Part shown: piece by piece, positions 23,527 through 31,025 of the stretch
How the letters are laid out: each line of letters opens with the position of its first letter
Numbering within the stretch: position 1 is the first letter of the stretch
Source: Micromonospora ferruginea
GTDB taxonomy: Bacteria > Actinomycetota > Actinomycetes > Mycobacteriales > Micromonosporaceae
Assembly (NCBI RefSeq): GCF_013694245.2
Contig: NZ_CP059322.2
Location: forward strand, 306,001 to 370,000
DNA length: 64,000 nucleotides
Direction: 5' to 3'
Notes under the pieces: model-generated
What the model was told of the DNA's origin: nothing
Database searches by the model: none
Seen by the model: the letters and a program-made list of their open reading frames with translations, nothing else
Made by a program: the position numbers and the translations under genes

Positions 23527-26286
23527 ATGCGCAGAAGTCTCGCCGGGCTGGCCGCCGTCGCGCTGGCCGCCACGGCGGCAGCCGTCGTCGTGCCGCTCAC
23601 CACCGCCGGCGTAACCCCGGCCGCCGCCGCGGCCGCCGAGCCGTACACCTGGAAGAACGTCCGGATCGACGGCGGCGGGTTCGTGCCCGGCATCGTCTTC
23701 AACCCCACCGAGAAGAACCTGATCTACGCGCGGACCGACATCGGCGGGGCGTACCGCTGGGAGCAGGCCACCGGCTCGTGGACGCCGCTGCTGGACTGGG
23801 TCGGCGCGGACCGGTGGGGCTGGAACGGGGTGGTCAGCATCGCCACCGACCCGGTGCAGACCAACCGGGTGTACGCGGCGGTCGGCATGTACACCAACGA
23901 CTGGGACCCGAACCGCGGGGCGATCCTGCGCTCGACCGACAAGGGCGCCACCTGGCAGGCCACCGAGCTGCCGTTCAAGAACGGCGGCAACATGCCCGGT
24001 CGGGGCATGGGGGAGCGGCTGGCGGTCGACCCGAACCGCGACAGCGTCCTCTACTACGGCGCCGAGGGCGGCAACGGCCTGTGGCGCAGCACCGACTACG
24101 GGGCGACCTGGGCCCAGGTCACCGCCTTCCCGAACGTGGGCAACTACCGGGCCGACCCGAACGACAGCAGCGGCTACCAGAGCCAGAACCAGGGCCTGAC
24201 CTGGGTGAGCTTCGACAAGAGCACGGGTACGGCCGGCACCGCCACGAAGACGATCTACGTGGGTGTGGCGGACAAGCAGAACCCGGTCTACCGCAGCACC
24301 GACGCCGGCGTGACCTGGGAGCGGATCCCCGGCCAGCCGACCGGCTACCTGGCGCACAAGGGCGTGGTGGACCCGGTCGGCGGCTTCCTCTACATCGCCA
24401 CCAGCGACACCGGCGGCCCGTACGACGGCGCCAAGGGCGACGTGTGGAAGTTCAACCGGGCCACCGGCGCGTGGACACGGATCAGCCCGGTCCCGTCGTC
24501 CAGCGGGGACGCCTACTTCGGCTACTCCGGGCTGACCATCGACCGGCAGCACCCGAACACGCTGATGGTCGCGACCCAGATCTCCTGGTGGCCGGACGCG
24601 ATCTTCTGGCGCAGCACCGACGGGGGCGCGACCTGGACCCGGATCTGGGACTTCACCAGCTATCCGAACCGGAGCAAGAAGTACACCATGGACGTCAGCT
24701 CGGTGCCGTGGCTGACGTTCGGCGCCAACCCGGCCCCGCCGGAGGAGAGCCCGAAACTGGGCTGGATGAACGAGTCGCTGGAGATCGACCCGTTCGACAG
24801 CGACCGGATGATGTACGGCACCGGCGCCACGATCTACGGCACCACCGGCCTGACGAAGTGGGACACCGGCGGCACGTTCACCATCACGCCGATGGTGAAG
24901 GGGCTGGAGGAGACCGCCGTGCTCGACCTGATCAGCCCGCCGTCGGGCGCGCCGCTGGTCAGCGGGCTCGGCGACATCGGCGGCTTCCGCCACACCGACC
25001 TGAACGCGGTGCCGCCGATGATGTTCACCCAGCCGGTGTTCACCAGCACCACCAGCCTCGACTACGCGGAGACCAAGCCGGCGGTGATGGTCCGGGCCGG
25101 CAACTTCACCGACTCCGACCGGCCGAACGACAGCCACGTGGCCTTCTCCACCGACGGCGGCGCGAACTGGTTCCAGGGCACCGAGCCCGGCGGGATCAAC
25201 AACGGCGGCACGGTGGCCGCGTCCGCCGACGGCAGCCAGTTCGTCTGGTCGCCCGGTGACGCCGGGCAGCAGGTGGTCCGCTCGGTCGGCTTCGGCAACT
25301 CGTGGACCGCCGCCACCGGCATCCCGGCCAACGCCACGGTCGAGTCCGACCGGGTCAACCCGAACAAGTTCTACGGCGTCAGCGCCGGGAAGTTCTACGT
25401 CAGCACCAACGGCGGCGCGTCCTTCACCGCCACCGCGGCGAGCGGCCTGCCCACCACCGGGGTCAAGGTCAAGGCGCTGCCCGGCGTCGAGGGTGACCTC
25501 TGGCTGGCCGGCGAGGGCGGGCTCTGGCACTCCACCAACTCGGGCGCGAGCTTCACCAAGGTGACCGGGGTGACCTCGACGGTGAACGTCGGCTTCGGCA
25601 AGGCGGCGCCCGGGCGGACGTACCCGGCGTTGTTCACCGTCGGCACGGTCGGCGGCACGGCCGGCGTCCACCGCTCCGACGACGCCGGCGCGACCTGGGT
25701 GCGGATCAACGACGACAAGCACCAGTACGGCAACGCGGGCGAGGCGCTCACCGGTGACCCGCGCGTCTACGGCCGGGTCTACCTGGGCACCAACGGCCGG
25801 GGCATCCTGGTGGCCGACCGGCTCGGCGGCACGCCCACGCCGACGCCCACCTCGGCGAGCCCGACCGCGTCCCCGACGGCGTCCCCGACCCCGTCCCCGA
25901 CCCCGTCCCCGACCTCGGCCTCGCCGAGCCCGACGCCCACGCCGACCCCGCCGAGTCCCACGCCGACCCCGTCGTCGACCGGGCGCGGCTGCGCGGCCAC
26001 CTACGCGGTGACGAACACCTGGCCGGGCGGCTTCCAGGGTGAGGTGGCGGTGCGCAACTCCGGCACCGCGCCGATCACCGGGTGGACGCTGACCTGGACG
26101 TTCCCGGACGGCCAGCGGATATCCCAGTTGTGGAGCGGCTCGTACACCCAGACCGGCGCGGCCGTGACGGTGACCGACGCCGGCTGGAACGGCAACCTCG
26201 GCGTCGGCGGGTCGACCACGGTCGGCTTCACCGCGACGGCGACCGGCGGCAACCGGGCGCCGACGGTGACCTGCGCCGCCCGCTGA
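23527..26286 (+). CDS. Secreted GH74 xyloglucanase with C-terminal CBM2
   Basis: A 919-residue extracellular enzyme that cleaves xyloglucan. A signal peptide (residues 1-37, ending AAAAA) precedes the twin seven-bladed propeller catalytic domain of GH74 with many Asp-box-like repeats (STDKGATW, STDYGATW, STDGGATW, SDDAGATW). The probable catalytic Asp71 is in ARTDIGGAYRW near the N-terminus. A Thr/Pro/Ser linker (about 775-818) leads to a family 2 cellulose-binding module of about 100 residues with conserved Trp residues (NTWPGGF, TLTWTF, DAGWNG). ATG 23527 follows a GAGAGG site. A CebR-like box lies upstream and a terminator at 26310. Confidence 0.93.
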   Translation: MRRSLAGLAAVALAATAAAVVVPLTTAGVTPAAAAAAEPYTWKNVRIDGGGFVPGIVFNPTEKNLIYARTDIGGAYRWEQATGSWTPLLDWVGADRWGWNGVVSIATDPVQTNRVYAAVGMYTNDWDPNRGAILRSTDKGATWQATELPFKNGGNMPGRGMGERLAVDPNRDSVLYYGAEGGNGLWRSTDYGATWAQVTAFPNVGNYRADPNDSSGYQSQNQGLTWVSFDKSTGTAGTATKTIYVGVADKQNPVYRSTDAGVTWERIPGQPTGYLAHKGVVDPVGGFLYIATSDTGGPYDGAKGDVWKFNRATGAWTRISPVPSSSGDAYFGYSGLTIDRQHPNTLMVATQISWWPDAIFWRSTDGGATWTRIWDFTSYPNRSKKYTMDVSSVPWLTFGANPAPPEESPKLGWMNESLEIDPFDSDRMMYGTGATIYGTTGLTKWDTGGTFTITPMVKGLEETAVLDLISPPSGAPLVSGLGDIGGFRHTDLNAVPPMMFTQPVFTSTTSLDYAETKPAVMVRAGNFTDSDRPNDSHVAFSTDGGANWFQGTEPGGINNGGTVAASADGSQFVWSPGDAGQQVVRSVGFGNSWTAATGIPANATVESDRVNPNKFYGVSAGKFYVSTNGGASFTATAASGLPTTGVKVKALPGVEGDLWLAGEGGLWHSTNSGASFTKVTGVTSTVNVGFGKAAPGRTYPALFTVGTVGGTAGVHRSDDAGATWVRINDDKHQYGNAGEALTGDPRVYGRVYLGTNGRGILVADRLGGTPTPTPTSASPTASPTASPTPSPTPSPTSASPSPTPTPTPPSPTPTPSSTGRGCAATYAVTNTWPGGFQGEVAVRNSGTAPITGWTLTWTFPDGQRISQLWSGSYTQTGAAVTVTDAGWNGNLGVGGSTTVGFTATATGGNRAPTVTCAAR

Positions 26287-26309
26287 TCCGCCGGCTCGCC
26301 TCACGACGC

Positions 26310-26342
26310 GGTGGCCGCCCCCGAACGCCGGGGGCGGCCACC
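26310..26342 (+). terminator. Terminator of the xyloglucanase gene
   Basis: A long GC stem (GGTGGCCGCCCCC at 26310-26322 with its complement ending at 26342) followed by GTTCTT, 24 bases after the stop codon. Confidence 0.8.
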
Positions 26343-26364
26343 GTTCTTCGTGCGTGGGGAGCGG

Positions 26365-26769
26365 TCAGCCGTCCAGGCCGGCCGGGGAGTTCGGCCGGTC
26401 CACGTCCACGAATTCGATCTCGTCGGCGCTGCGCTCCCGGCTGCCGGCGGCGCGGGCGGCGGTGCCGGCGGCCCAGCCGATGGCGGCGCCGGCCAGGGCC
26501 GCCGCGATCAGCAGCGTCCAGGGCAGCGCGGGCCGTCGACCGGCGAGCGCGTCGAAGGCCAGGCTGGCCCGCCGGCGCGCCTCCTCGGCGGCGGAGCCGA
26601 CCAGGTCGGTGGCGTCGTCGGCCAGGCCCGAGGAGTTGCGGCGGGCCGTGCGGGTGACGTCGCGCACACTGTCGCCGGCGGAGCCGGCCGCGGAGAGCAG
26701 GTGCTGCCACGCCTGGTCCGCGACCCGCTCGGGCTTGCTACGGCGGTCCATCAGGCTCGATCCGAACAT
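26365..26769 (-). CDS. Small single-pass membrane protein, function unknown
   Basis: A 134-residue protein with an Arg/Ala-rich cytoplasmic N-terminal half containing amphipathic helix (VADQAWQHLLSAAGSAGDSV, AEEARRRASLAFDAL), one membrane helix at about 85-107 (PWTLLIAAALAGAAIGWAAG), and an acidic tail. It resembles YtxH-like or helper proteins of actinobacteria, but I do not recognise a named family. ATG 26769 follows GAGGAGG by eight bases. It is convergent with the xyloglucanase. Confidence 0.65.
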   Translation of the reverse strand: MFGSSLMDRRSKPERVADQAWQHLLSAAGSAGDSVRDVTRTARRNSSGLADDATDLVGSAAEEARRRASLAFDALAGRRPALPWTLLIAAALAGAAIGWAAGTAARAAGSRERSADEIEFVDVDRPNSPAGLDG

Positions 26770-27199
26770 CGTTCTACCTCCTCGGGTGCCGAAGCCCGGC
26801 GGCCACTTCGGACTCCGGTGTTCATCCGGCGCGTCACGGTTCACTCCCGGTGGGCAGTGCCCCACCCGGCCCCGCGCCAAACCCTCGCGAGGCCCTCCGA
26901 GGTACCGGGATAAAGGGACGAATCACCCGAACGCGCCGAAGGGTGGGTGTTCCCCGTGACATGCGAGGGCCCGCTACCCTGGGTCGGCGGATCGGTCGAC
27001 CCGGCTCGGTCGTTCGGCCGGTCGTGGTCCGCGTCGCAGGGGAATTCGGAACCCGGAGGTCCGGATTGGGCTCGCCCAGGTGTGCCCAGTCCGCGAATTG
27101 CTCATCCCGGGGGGTGGCGACCGGGGCCGTTGGAGGAATACTCTCGGTCGCGGCCCGCGTACTGATGAGGCGCCCGTTGGGGCGAGTGGAGGTGCTCGC
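26770..27199. other. 430-bp intergenic region without a supported gene
   Basis: Upstream region shared by the small membrane protein (minus) and the STAS protein (plus). It contains the imperfect palindrome CGGTGGGCAGTGCCCCACC near 26847 and a lower-GC stretch at 26905-26935. Open frames here lack ribosome sites and have composition expected of noise. No clear promoter was assigned. Confidence 0.5.
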
Positions 27200-27559
27200 G
27201 TGAGCCTGTCGATCGTGAAGTCGATGCGTCCGGGTGGTGTCGTCCAGATCGCGCCCCGAGGGGAGATCGACGTCGACACCGCATACGAGGTCCGGGAGGC
27301 GATCGCCGAGGTGCTCGCCAAGGGGCGCCCCGCCCGGATCGAGCTCAACATGCGGCTCGTGACGTTCATCGACTCCGTCGGCATCAGCGCCATGGTGGCC
27401 GGCTTCCAGACCTGCGAGGTCAGCGGCGTCAAGCTGGTGGTCACCGAGCCGAGCCGGTTCGTGCACCGCCAGCTCTGGGTGACCGGTCTGCTCGGTCTCT
27501 TCGGCGCGCCCGAGCCCTGGTTCGCCGACGATGTCCCCGAGGTGCTCCCCGGCGCCTGA
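27200..27559 (+). CDS. STAS-domain anti-sigma-factor antagonist
   Basis: A 119-residue SpoIIAA/RsbV-like protein. The phosphorylatable Ser lies in the conserved TFIDSVGISAM segment; the first strand is VVQIAPRGEIDVDTAYEVREA. By family role, the dephosphorylated form binds an anti-sigma kinase and frees a stress or developmental sigma factor; phosphorylation at the Ser reverses this. GTG 27200 follows GGAGGTG. No kinase or sigma factor gene is adjacent, so the partners are elsewhere. Confidence 0.9.
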   Translation: MSLSIVKSMRPGGVVQIAPRGEIDVDTAYEVREAIAEVLAKGRPARIELNMRLVTFIDSVGISAMVAGFQTCEVSGVKLVVTEPSRFVHRQLWVTGLLGLFGAPEPWFADDVPEVLPGA

Positions 27560-27662
27560 CCGCCTCCCCCGGCACCCTCACCGGTCGGGGACCTTCGACC
27601 CGTTGCCAGCCCGCCCCCGGTACGGGACGATCGTCCGGACCCACGACGGCGAGGGGGACCGG

Positions 27663-28115
27663 TTGCAGAGCAGCGACAGCTTCAGCTACACCGTGCAGGC
27701 CCGGTGCCGCCGGGCGGACGCGGTGGCCCTGCTCGGTGACCTGAGCCGGCAGGGTGAACTGCATCCGTTGATCGTTCGGGTCCGGCAGTTGCCGCCCCGG
27801 CCGGGCGCGCTGGCCAGCTACGCGATCACCGACCGGCTGGAGCTCGGTCCGCTGCACTTCCCGATCACCTACCAGGCGGACGTGCTGATCGCCAACGAGG
27901 ACGAGGTGGTCACCGTCGCCCGGCAGCAACCGGCGACGACGGTGCGCAACCACACCCGCCTGCGCGACGAGCCCGACGGCGTGGTGCGGATCGACGTGGA
28001 GATCACCCTCACCGCGCCGGCGCCGCTGCTCGGCTACGCGTTCCGCCAGGCCCGGGCCGCCCACCTGGGGCTGGCCGCCCGCCTCGGCGCGACGCTGGAG
28101 GGCCACCCGGCCTGA
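27663..28115 (+). CDS. SRPBCC-like protein
   Basis: A 150-residue protein with SRPBCC fold features: a first strand after SSDSFSYTVQARC, the helix ADAVALLGDLSRQGELHPLI, alternating beta strands, and a long C-terminal helix (LGYAFRQARAAHLGLAARLG). It probably binds a hydrophobic ligand or lipid. I chose TTG 27663 because GAGGGGGA precedes it at good spacing and homology-like sequence begins there. Its last 107 bp overlap, in convergent orientation, the end of the next gene. No specific function recognised. Confidence 0.68.
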   Translation: MQSSDSFSYTVQARCRRADAVALLGDLSRQGELHPLIVRVRQLPPRPGALASYAITDRLELGPLHFPITYQADVLIANEDEVVTVARQQPATTVRNHTRLRDEPDGVVRIDVEITLTAPAPLLGYAFRQARAAHLGLAARLGATLEGHPA

Positions 28116-28584
28116 CCGGGGCCCGCCGGATCCGCCCCCACGGCTTGTGGGTGGACAGCACGGTGGCGATCAGCAGCAGGGTGGTGGAGACGGCCGGCGC
28201 CACCACCAGGTCGACCCGCAGGTGCGCGTCGGCGGCCCCGGCGAGCGCGCCGAGGTGCCGGATCCGGGGCGTCAGCAGGAGCAGCACCAGGCCGAGCATG
28301 ACGGTGGTGAGCACGAACTTCACCAGCACCCAGCGCCAGCGCAGCAGACCCCACGGGGTGAGCAGCGCACTGACCGTCCCGACCAGCCAGACCGCCACGC
28401 TCAGCGGCGCGAACAGCCAGGTGACCAGCAGCCCCGCCGCCGGGTAGACGACGTCGGGGTCGGCGCCGCGCAGCCCGGCCACGCCGAGCGCGAGCAGCGT
28501 CAGGTCGGCGCCGAGCCAGCCCAGCGAGGTGACCAGGTGCGCGGTGAGCAGCGCCTTGCGGCCGGCGGGGGAGAGTCGTCTCAT
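28009..28584 (-). CDS. Four-helix membrane protein (DUF2269-like)
   Basis: A 191-residue protein with four membrane helices (LLTAHLVTSLGWLGADLTLLAL, LLVTWLFAPLSVAVWLVG, WVLVKFVLTTVMLGLVLLL, VVAPAVSTTLLLIATVL), like small DUF2269-type integral proteins. From about residue 155 the chain becomes a Pro/Gly/Arg tail. This tail is encoded on the strand opposite the end of the SRPBCC gene, so it may be an accidental extension after loss of the original stop. The role is unknown. Confidence 0.65.
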   Translation of the reverse strand: MRRLSPAGRKALLTAHLVTSLGWLGADLTLLALGVAGLRGADPDVVYPAAGLLVTWLFAPLSVAVWLVGTVSALLTPWGLLRWRWVLVKFVLTTVMLGLVLLLLTPRIRHLGALAGAADAHLRVDLVVAPAVSTTLLLIATVLSTHKPWGRIRRAPVRPGGPPASRRGGRPAPGGRPGPGGTRSRAAAPAR

Positions 28585-28601
28585 GCCCCCGATCCCACCG
28601 G

Positions 28602-28632
28602 GTCGCGCGGCCCACGTCGTGGGCCGCGCGAC
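28602..28632 (-). terminator. Terminator hairpin after the cell-wall metallopeptidase gene
   Basis: A 13-bp perfect stem (GTCGCGCGGCCCA at 28602-28614 with 28620-28632) and a 5-base loop, 35 bp beyond the stop codon of the minus-strand peptidase gene and just upstream of the membrane protein start. Confidence 0.7.
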
Positions 28633-28666
28633 GACATCCGGGGTACGTCGTGGAGCGTAGTGCGCG

Positions 28667-29755
28667 TTAGTAGACCGACAGGTGCACGTGGTTGGTGTGG
28701 TCGCTGGACGGGTCGCCGTTGCCGCCGCTGTACGACTTCCAGCCGCTGCTGGGCAGCCAGATCCGCTTGAACCAGATCACGTAGAGCACGGCGAGCGGGT
28801 CGGCGTTGCGGATGAAGTACGCGGACAGGTTGTTGCCGTACGTCCGGTCGCCGCCGCTGGCGACGCCGCCGAAGCCGTCCTTCTGCGCGGCGAAGTCGCA
28901 GGCCCGTCCCTTCGGGTGCTCACCCGAGCCGCTGGGTCGGTGGCAGGAGACGTACCGGGTGAAGCCGGCGGCCTTGGCCTGCTGCAACGCGTGCAACGTG
29001 CGCGGGGTGATGCAGCCGCTGGCCGGCGTCGGGTCGTTGACGCTGCACGACTCCGCCGGCCACGACCCGTCGGAGTTGCGCTTGGCCGGCGTCGCGTTCG
29101 CCGTGGACGTGCCCCGGGTGCTGCCACCGTCGTCGCTGTCGCGGGTGGTGGCGCTGCGCTTGTTCGCCACCTCCAGCGCCCGCTCGGCCTGCTCCTTGCG
29201 CTTGCCCATGAGCGTGACCTGCTTGCGCTGCTCCAGGATCTCGCCGTCGAGCGCGGTGCGGGTGCGGATCGCCTCGTCCCGGGTGGTGATCAGGTCGCGC
29301 AGCGTCCGGTCCTCGTGCGCGGCGACCGTCTCCAAAGCCGCGGCCCGGTCCATGAAGCCCTCCGGGGTGCGGCTGGCGAGCAGCGCCGCGGCGGTGCCCA
29401 TCCGGCCGGTGCGGTAGGCCACCCCGGCGATCTCGCCGACCTTGGCGTCGCGCTCGGTCAGCTCCACGTCGATGGTCTTGAGCCGGTCGTTGAGCTGCTT
29501 CTGCCGGGTCACCGAGCGGTTCAGCGCGGCCTTGGCGTCGAGCCAGCCCTTGCTGGCCGCGTCGAGTTGTTCGCGCAGCGCGGGGGTGCCGCCCTCGTCG
29601 TCGCCGGGTGCGGCGGCGAGCAGGCCGGTCGGGGAGGCCGCCCGCGCCGCCGAGGCGGGGGAGACCGGCACGGTCGCGACACCGAGGGCCAGCATCGCGA
29701 CGAGCAGGGCCGCCAACCGGGCGGCCGTCCGTCGTACAGGTGCCACTGTGGGCAT
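28667..29755 (-). CDS. Secreted coiled-coil protein with M15-like cell-wall metallopeptidase domain
   Basis: A 362-residue exported protein. A signal peptide (residues 1-40) is followed by a long coiled coil (about 60-200, Lys/Glu/Arg-rich), like the N-terminal parts of RipA-type hydrolases. After a Ser/Thr/Asp linker comes a C-terminal domain of VanY/M15-like type with putative zinc ligands in GEHPKGRACDFA (His, Asp) and DHTNHVHLSVY (His). It probably trims peptidoglycan stem peptides. Transcription passes through a c-di-AMP riboswitch (29762-29893), consistent with cell-wall control. ATG 29755 chosen. Confidence 0.82.
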   Translation of the reverse strand: MPTVAPVRRTAARLAALLVAMLALGVATVPVSPASAARAASPTGLLAAAPGDDEGGTPALREQLDAASKGWLDAKAALNRSVTRQKQLNDRLKTIDVELTERDAKVGEIAGVAYRTGRMGTAAALLASRTPEGFMDRAAALETVAAHEDRTLRDLITTRDEAIRTRTALDGEILEQRKQVTLMGKRKEQAERALEVANKRSATTRDSDDGGSTRGTSTANATPAKRNSDGSWPAESCSVNDPTPASGCITPRTLHALQQAKAAGFTRYVSCHRPSGSGEHPKGRACDFAAQKDGFGGVASGGDRTYGNNLSAYFIRNADPLAVLYVIWFKRIWLPSSGWKSYSGGNGDPSSDHTNHVHLSVY

Positions 29756-29761
29756 TCACGT

Positions 29762-29893
29762 GTCCTTCCGTCAACCGCCGACCGGGTTAGCTGACGGGTT
29801 CGGGACGGAAGATCCCTACCGCTGACGCGGATGCACCCCACGTACGTGGTTCCCCGGCTCGCCCTGCGGGCGATTAGGCGCCGGCCGCGCCGA
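29762..29893 (-). promoter_or_regulatory. c-di-AMP riboswitch (ydaO/yuaA type)
   Basis: On the minus strand, in order: GAGCCGGGGAACCACG, GTGGGGTGCATCC, GGTAGGGATCTTCCGTCCC, GAACCCGTCAGCTAACCCGG, TCGGCG and GGAAGGA just before the start codon. These blocks match the ydaO consensus, including the near-invariant CCCGTCAGCTAACC segment. In actinobacteria this riboswitch usually lowers expression of cell-wall hydrolase genes (rpf, NlpC/P60) when c-di-AMP is high; here it precedes the coiled-coil peptidase. Confidence 0.92.
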
Positions 29894-30034
29894 GAGGTGC
29901 CGGAGTGGCACCCGTGGTGCGGCCGGGACCGAGCCTACCGGCGCTGCCCGGAGCCGGCGCCGTGGACCGGGGCCGGTTACCGGGCAAAACCGGCATAAGC
30001 CTACAATAACTACACTGATTTAAGTCTGTCCTAA

Positions 30035-30949
30035 TTACCACTCGGTCGGACCGCAGGCGCCGGCTGACGCTCCGGGCTCGATCTGCAACGTGGCGTGGTC
30101 GATCGAGAAGTCCTCGTGCAGGGCGTCCCGGGCCGCGGCCAGCACGGTGGCGACCTCGGCGCCCGGGTCGATCGTCAGGTGCGCCGAGGCGACGTCCATG
30201 CCCGAGGTGAGCGTCCAGACGTGCAGGTCGTGCACCTCCGCCACGCCGGGCACGGCGGTCAGCCGGTCGTGCACCGCGGTCACCTGGAGGTGCTCCGGCG
30301 CGGCCTGCACCAGGATGCGGACCGCGGCGCGGCCGAGCCGCCAGGTGCGCGGCAGGATGAACAGGCCGATCGCCACGGCGACCACCGGGTCGGCCCACCA
30401 CCAGTCGGTGACCGCGATGACCAGCGCGGCGCCGATCACGCCGAGCGAGCCGAGCAGGTCGCCGAGCACCTCCAGGTAGGCCCCGCGCAGGTTGATGCTC
30501 TCCTGCGCGCCGGAGCGCAGCAGCGCGAACGCGGCGACGTTGGCGAGCAGGCCGAGCACGGCGACCACGAGCATCGGGCCGGCGAGCACCTCCGGCGGCT
30601 CGCCGAACCGGCGTACCGCCTCGATTAGCACGTAGACCGCGACGGCGCCGAGCAGCACCGCGTTGGCCAGCGCCGCGAGCACCTCCAGCCGATAGAGCCC
30701 GAACGTGCGCTGCGGGTCGGTGCGGGCGCGCCGGGTGGCGCTGATCGCGGCGAGCGCCATGCCGATGCCGAGCACGTCGGTGAACATGTGCCCGGCGTCG
30801 GAGAGCAGCGCCAGCGAGCCGGTCGTGAAGGCGGCCACCGCCTCGATCAGCATCAGCGCGGTGAGCAGCGCGAAGGCGGCCCAGAGTCGCCCTCGGTGGC
30901 GGTGCGCCGCGTTGGCCACCGCGCCGCTGTGGTCATGACCTGCGCCCAC
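30035..30949 (-). CDS. Cation diffusion facilitator (CDF) metal exporter
   Basis: A 304-residue CDF transporter (ZitB/CzcD-like). A His-rich N-terminus (GAGHDHSG, AAHRHRG) precedes six membrane helices with zinc-site residues: SLALLSDAGHMFTDVLG in helix 2 and LEVLGDLLGSLG in helix 5, both with HxxxD/DxxxD-like patterns. The C-terminal ferredoxin-like metal-sensing domain has VHDLHVWTLTSG. It exports Zn or Co/Cd by proton antiport. I chose GTG 30949, seven bases after GGAGGG, over the longer frame to 30997. An imperfect palindrome upstream (30991-31012) suggests ArsR-type metal control. Confidence 0.9.
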   Translation of the reverse strand: MGAGHDHSGAVANAAHRHRGRLWAAFALLTALMLIEAVAAFTTGSLALLSDAGHMFTDVLGIGMALAAISATRRARTDPQRTFGLYRLEVLAALANAVLLGAVAVYVLIEAVRRFGEPPEVLAGPMLVVAVLGLLANVAAFALLRSGAQESINLRGAYLEVLGDLLGSLGVIGAALVIAVTDWWWADPVVAVAIGLFILPRTWRLGRAAVRILVQAAPEHLQVTAVHDRLTAVPGVAEVHDLHVWTLTSGMDVASAHLTIDPGAEVATVLAAARDALHEDFSIDHATLQIEPGASAGACGPTEW

Positions 30950-30990
30950 GCACACACCCTCCGCCCCGTGTCTCGGCCGGGACCAATCTA

Positions 30991-31012
30991 TGCTCACATC
31001 GCTATGTGTGCA
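30991..31012. promoter_or_regulatory. Imperfect 22-bp palindrome, candidate ArsR/SmtB metal operator
   Basis: Arms TGCTCACAT and ATGTGTGCA with a CGCT centre (one mismatch), in an AT-richer patch 42 bp upstream of the CDF start and just beyond the helD 3' end. Size and symmetry fit ArsR/SmtB sites, but no regulator gene is nearby. Confidence 0.55.
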
Positions 31013-31025
31013 AGTGAGGGTGGGG

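Noticed and set aside
22798..26304. Very long minus-strand open frame opposite the xyloglucanase
   Set aside because: Its translation is low-complexity Gly/Arg/Val/His sequence without domains. It is a shadow of the real GC-rich gene on the plus strand.
26850..27203. Possible small plus-strand gene before the STAS protein
   Set aside because: No ribosome site and an Arg/Gly/Val-rich product; it overlaps the STAS start region. Treated as intergenic.
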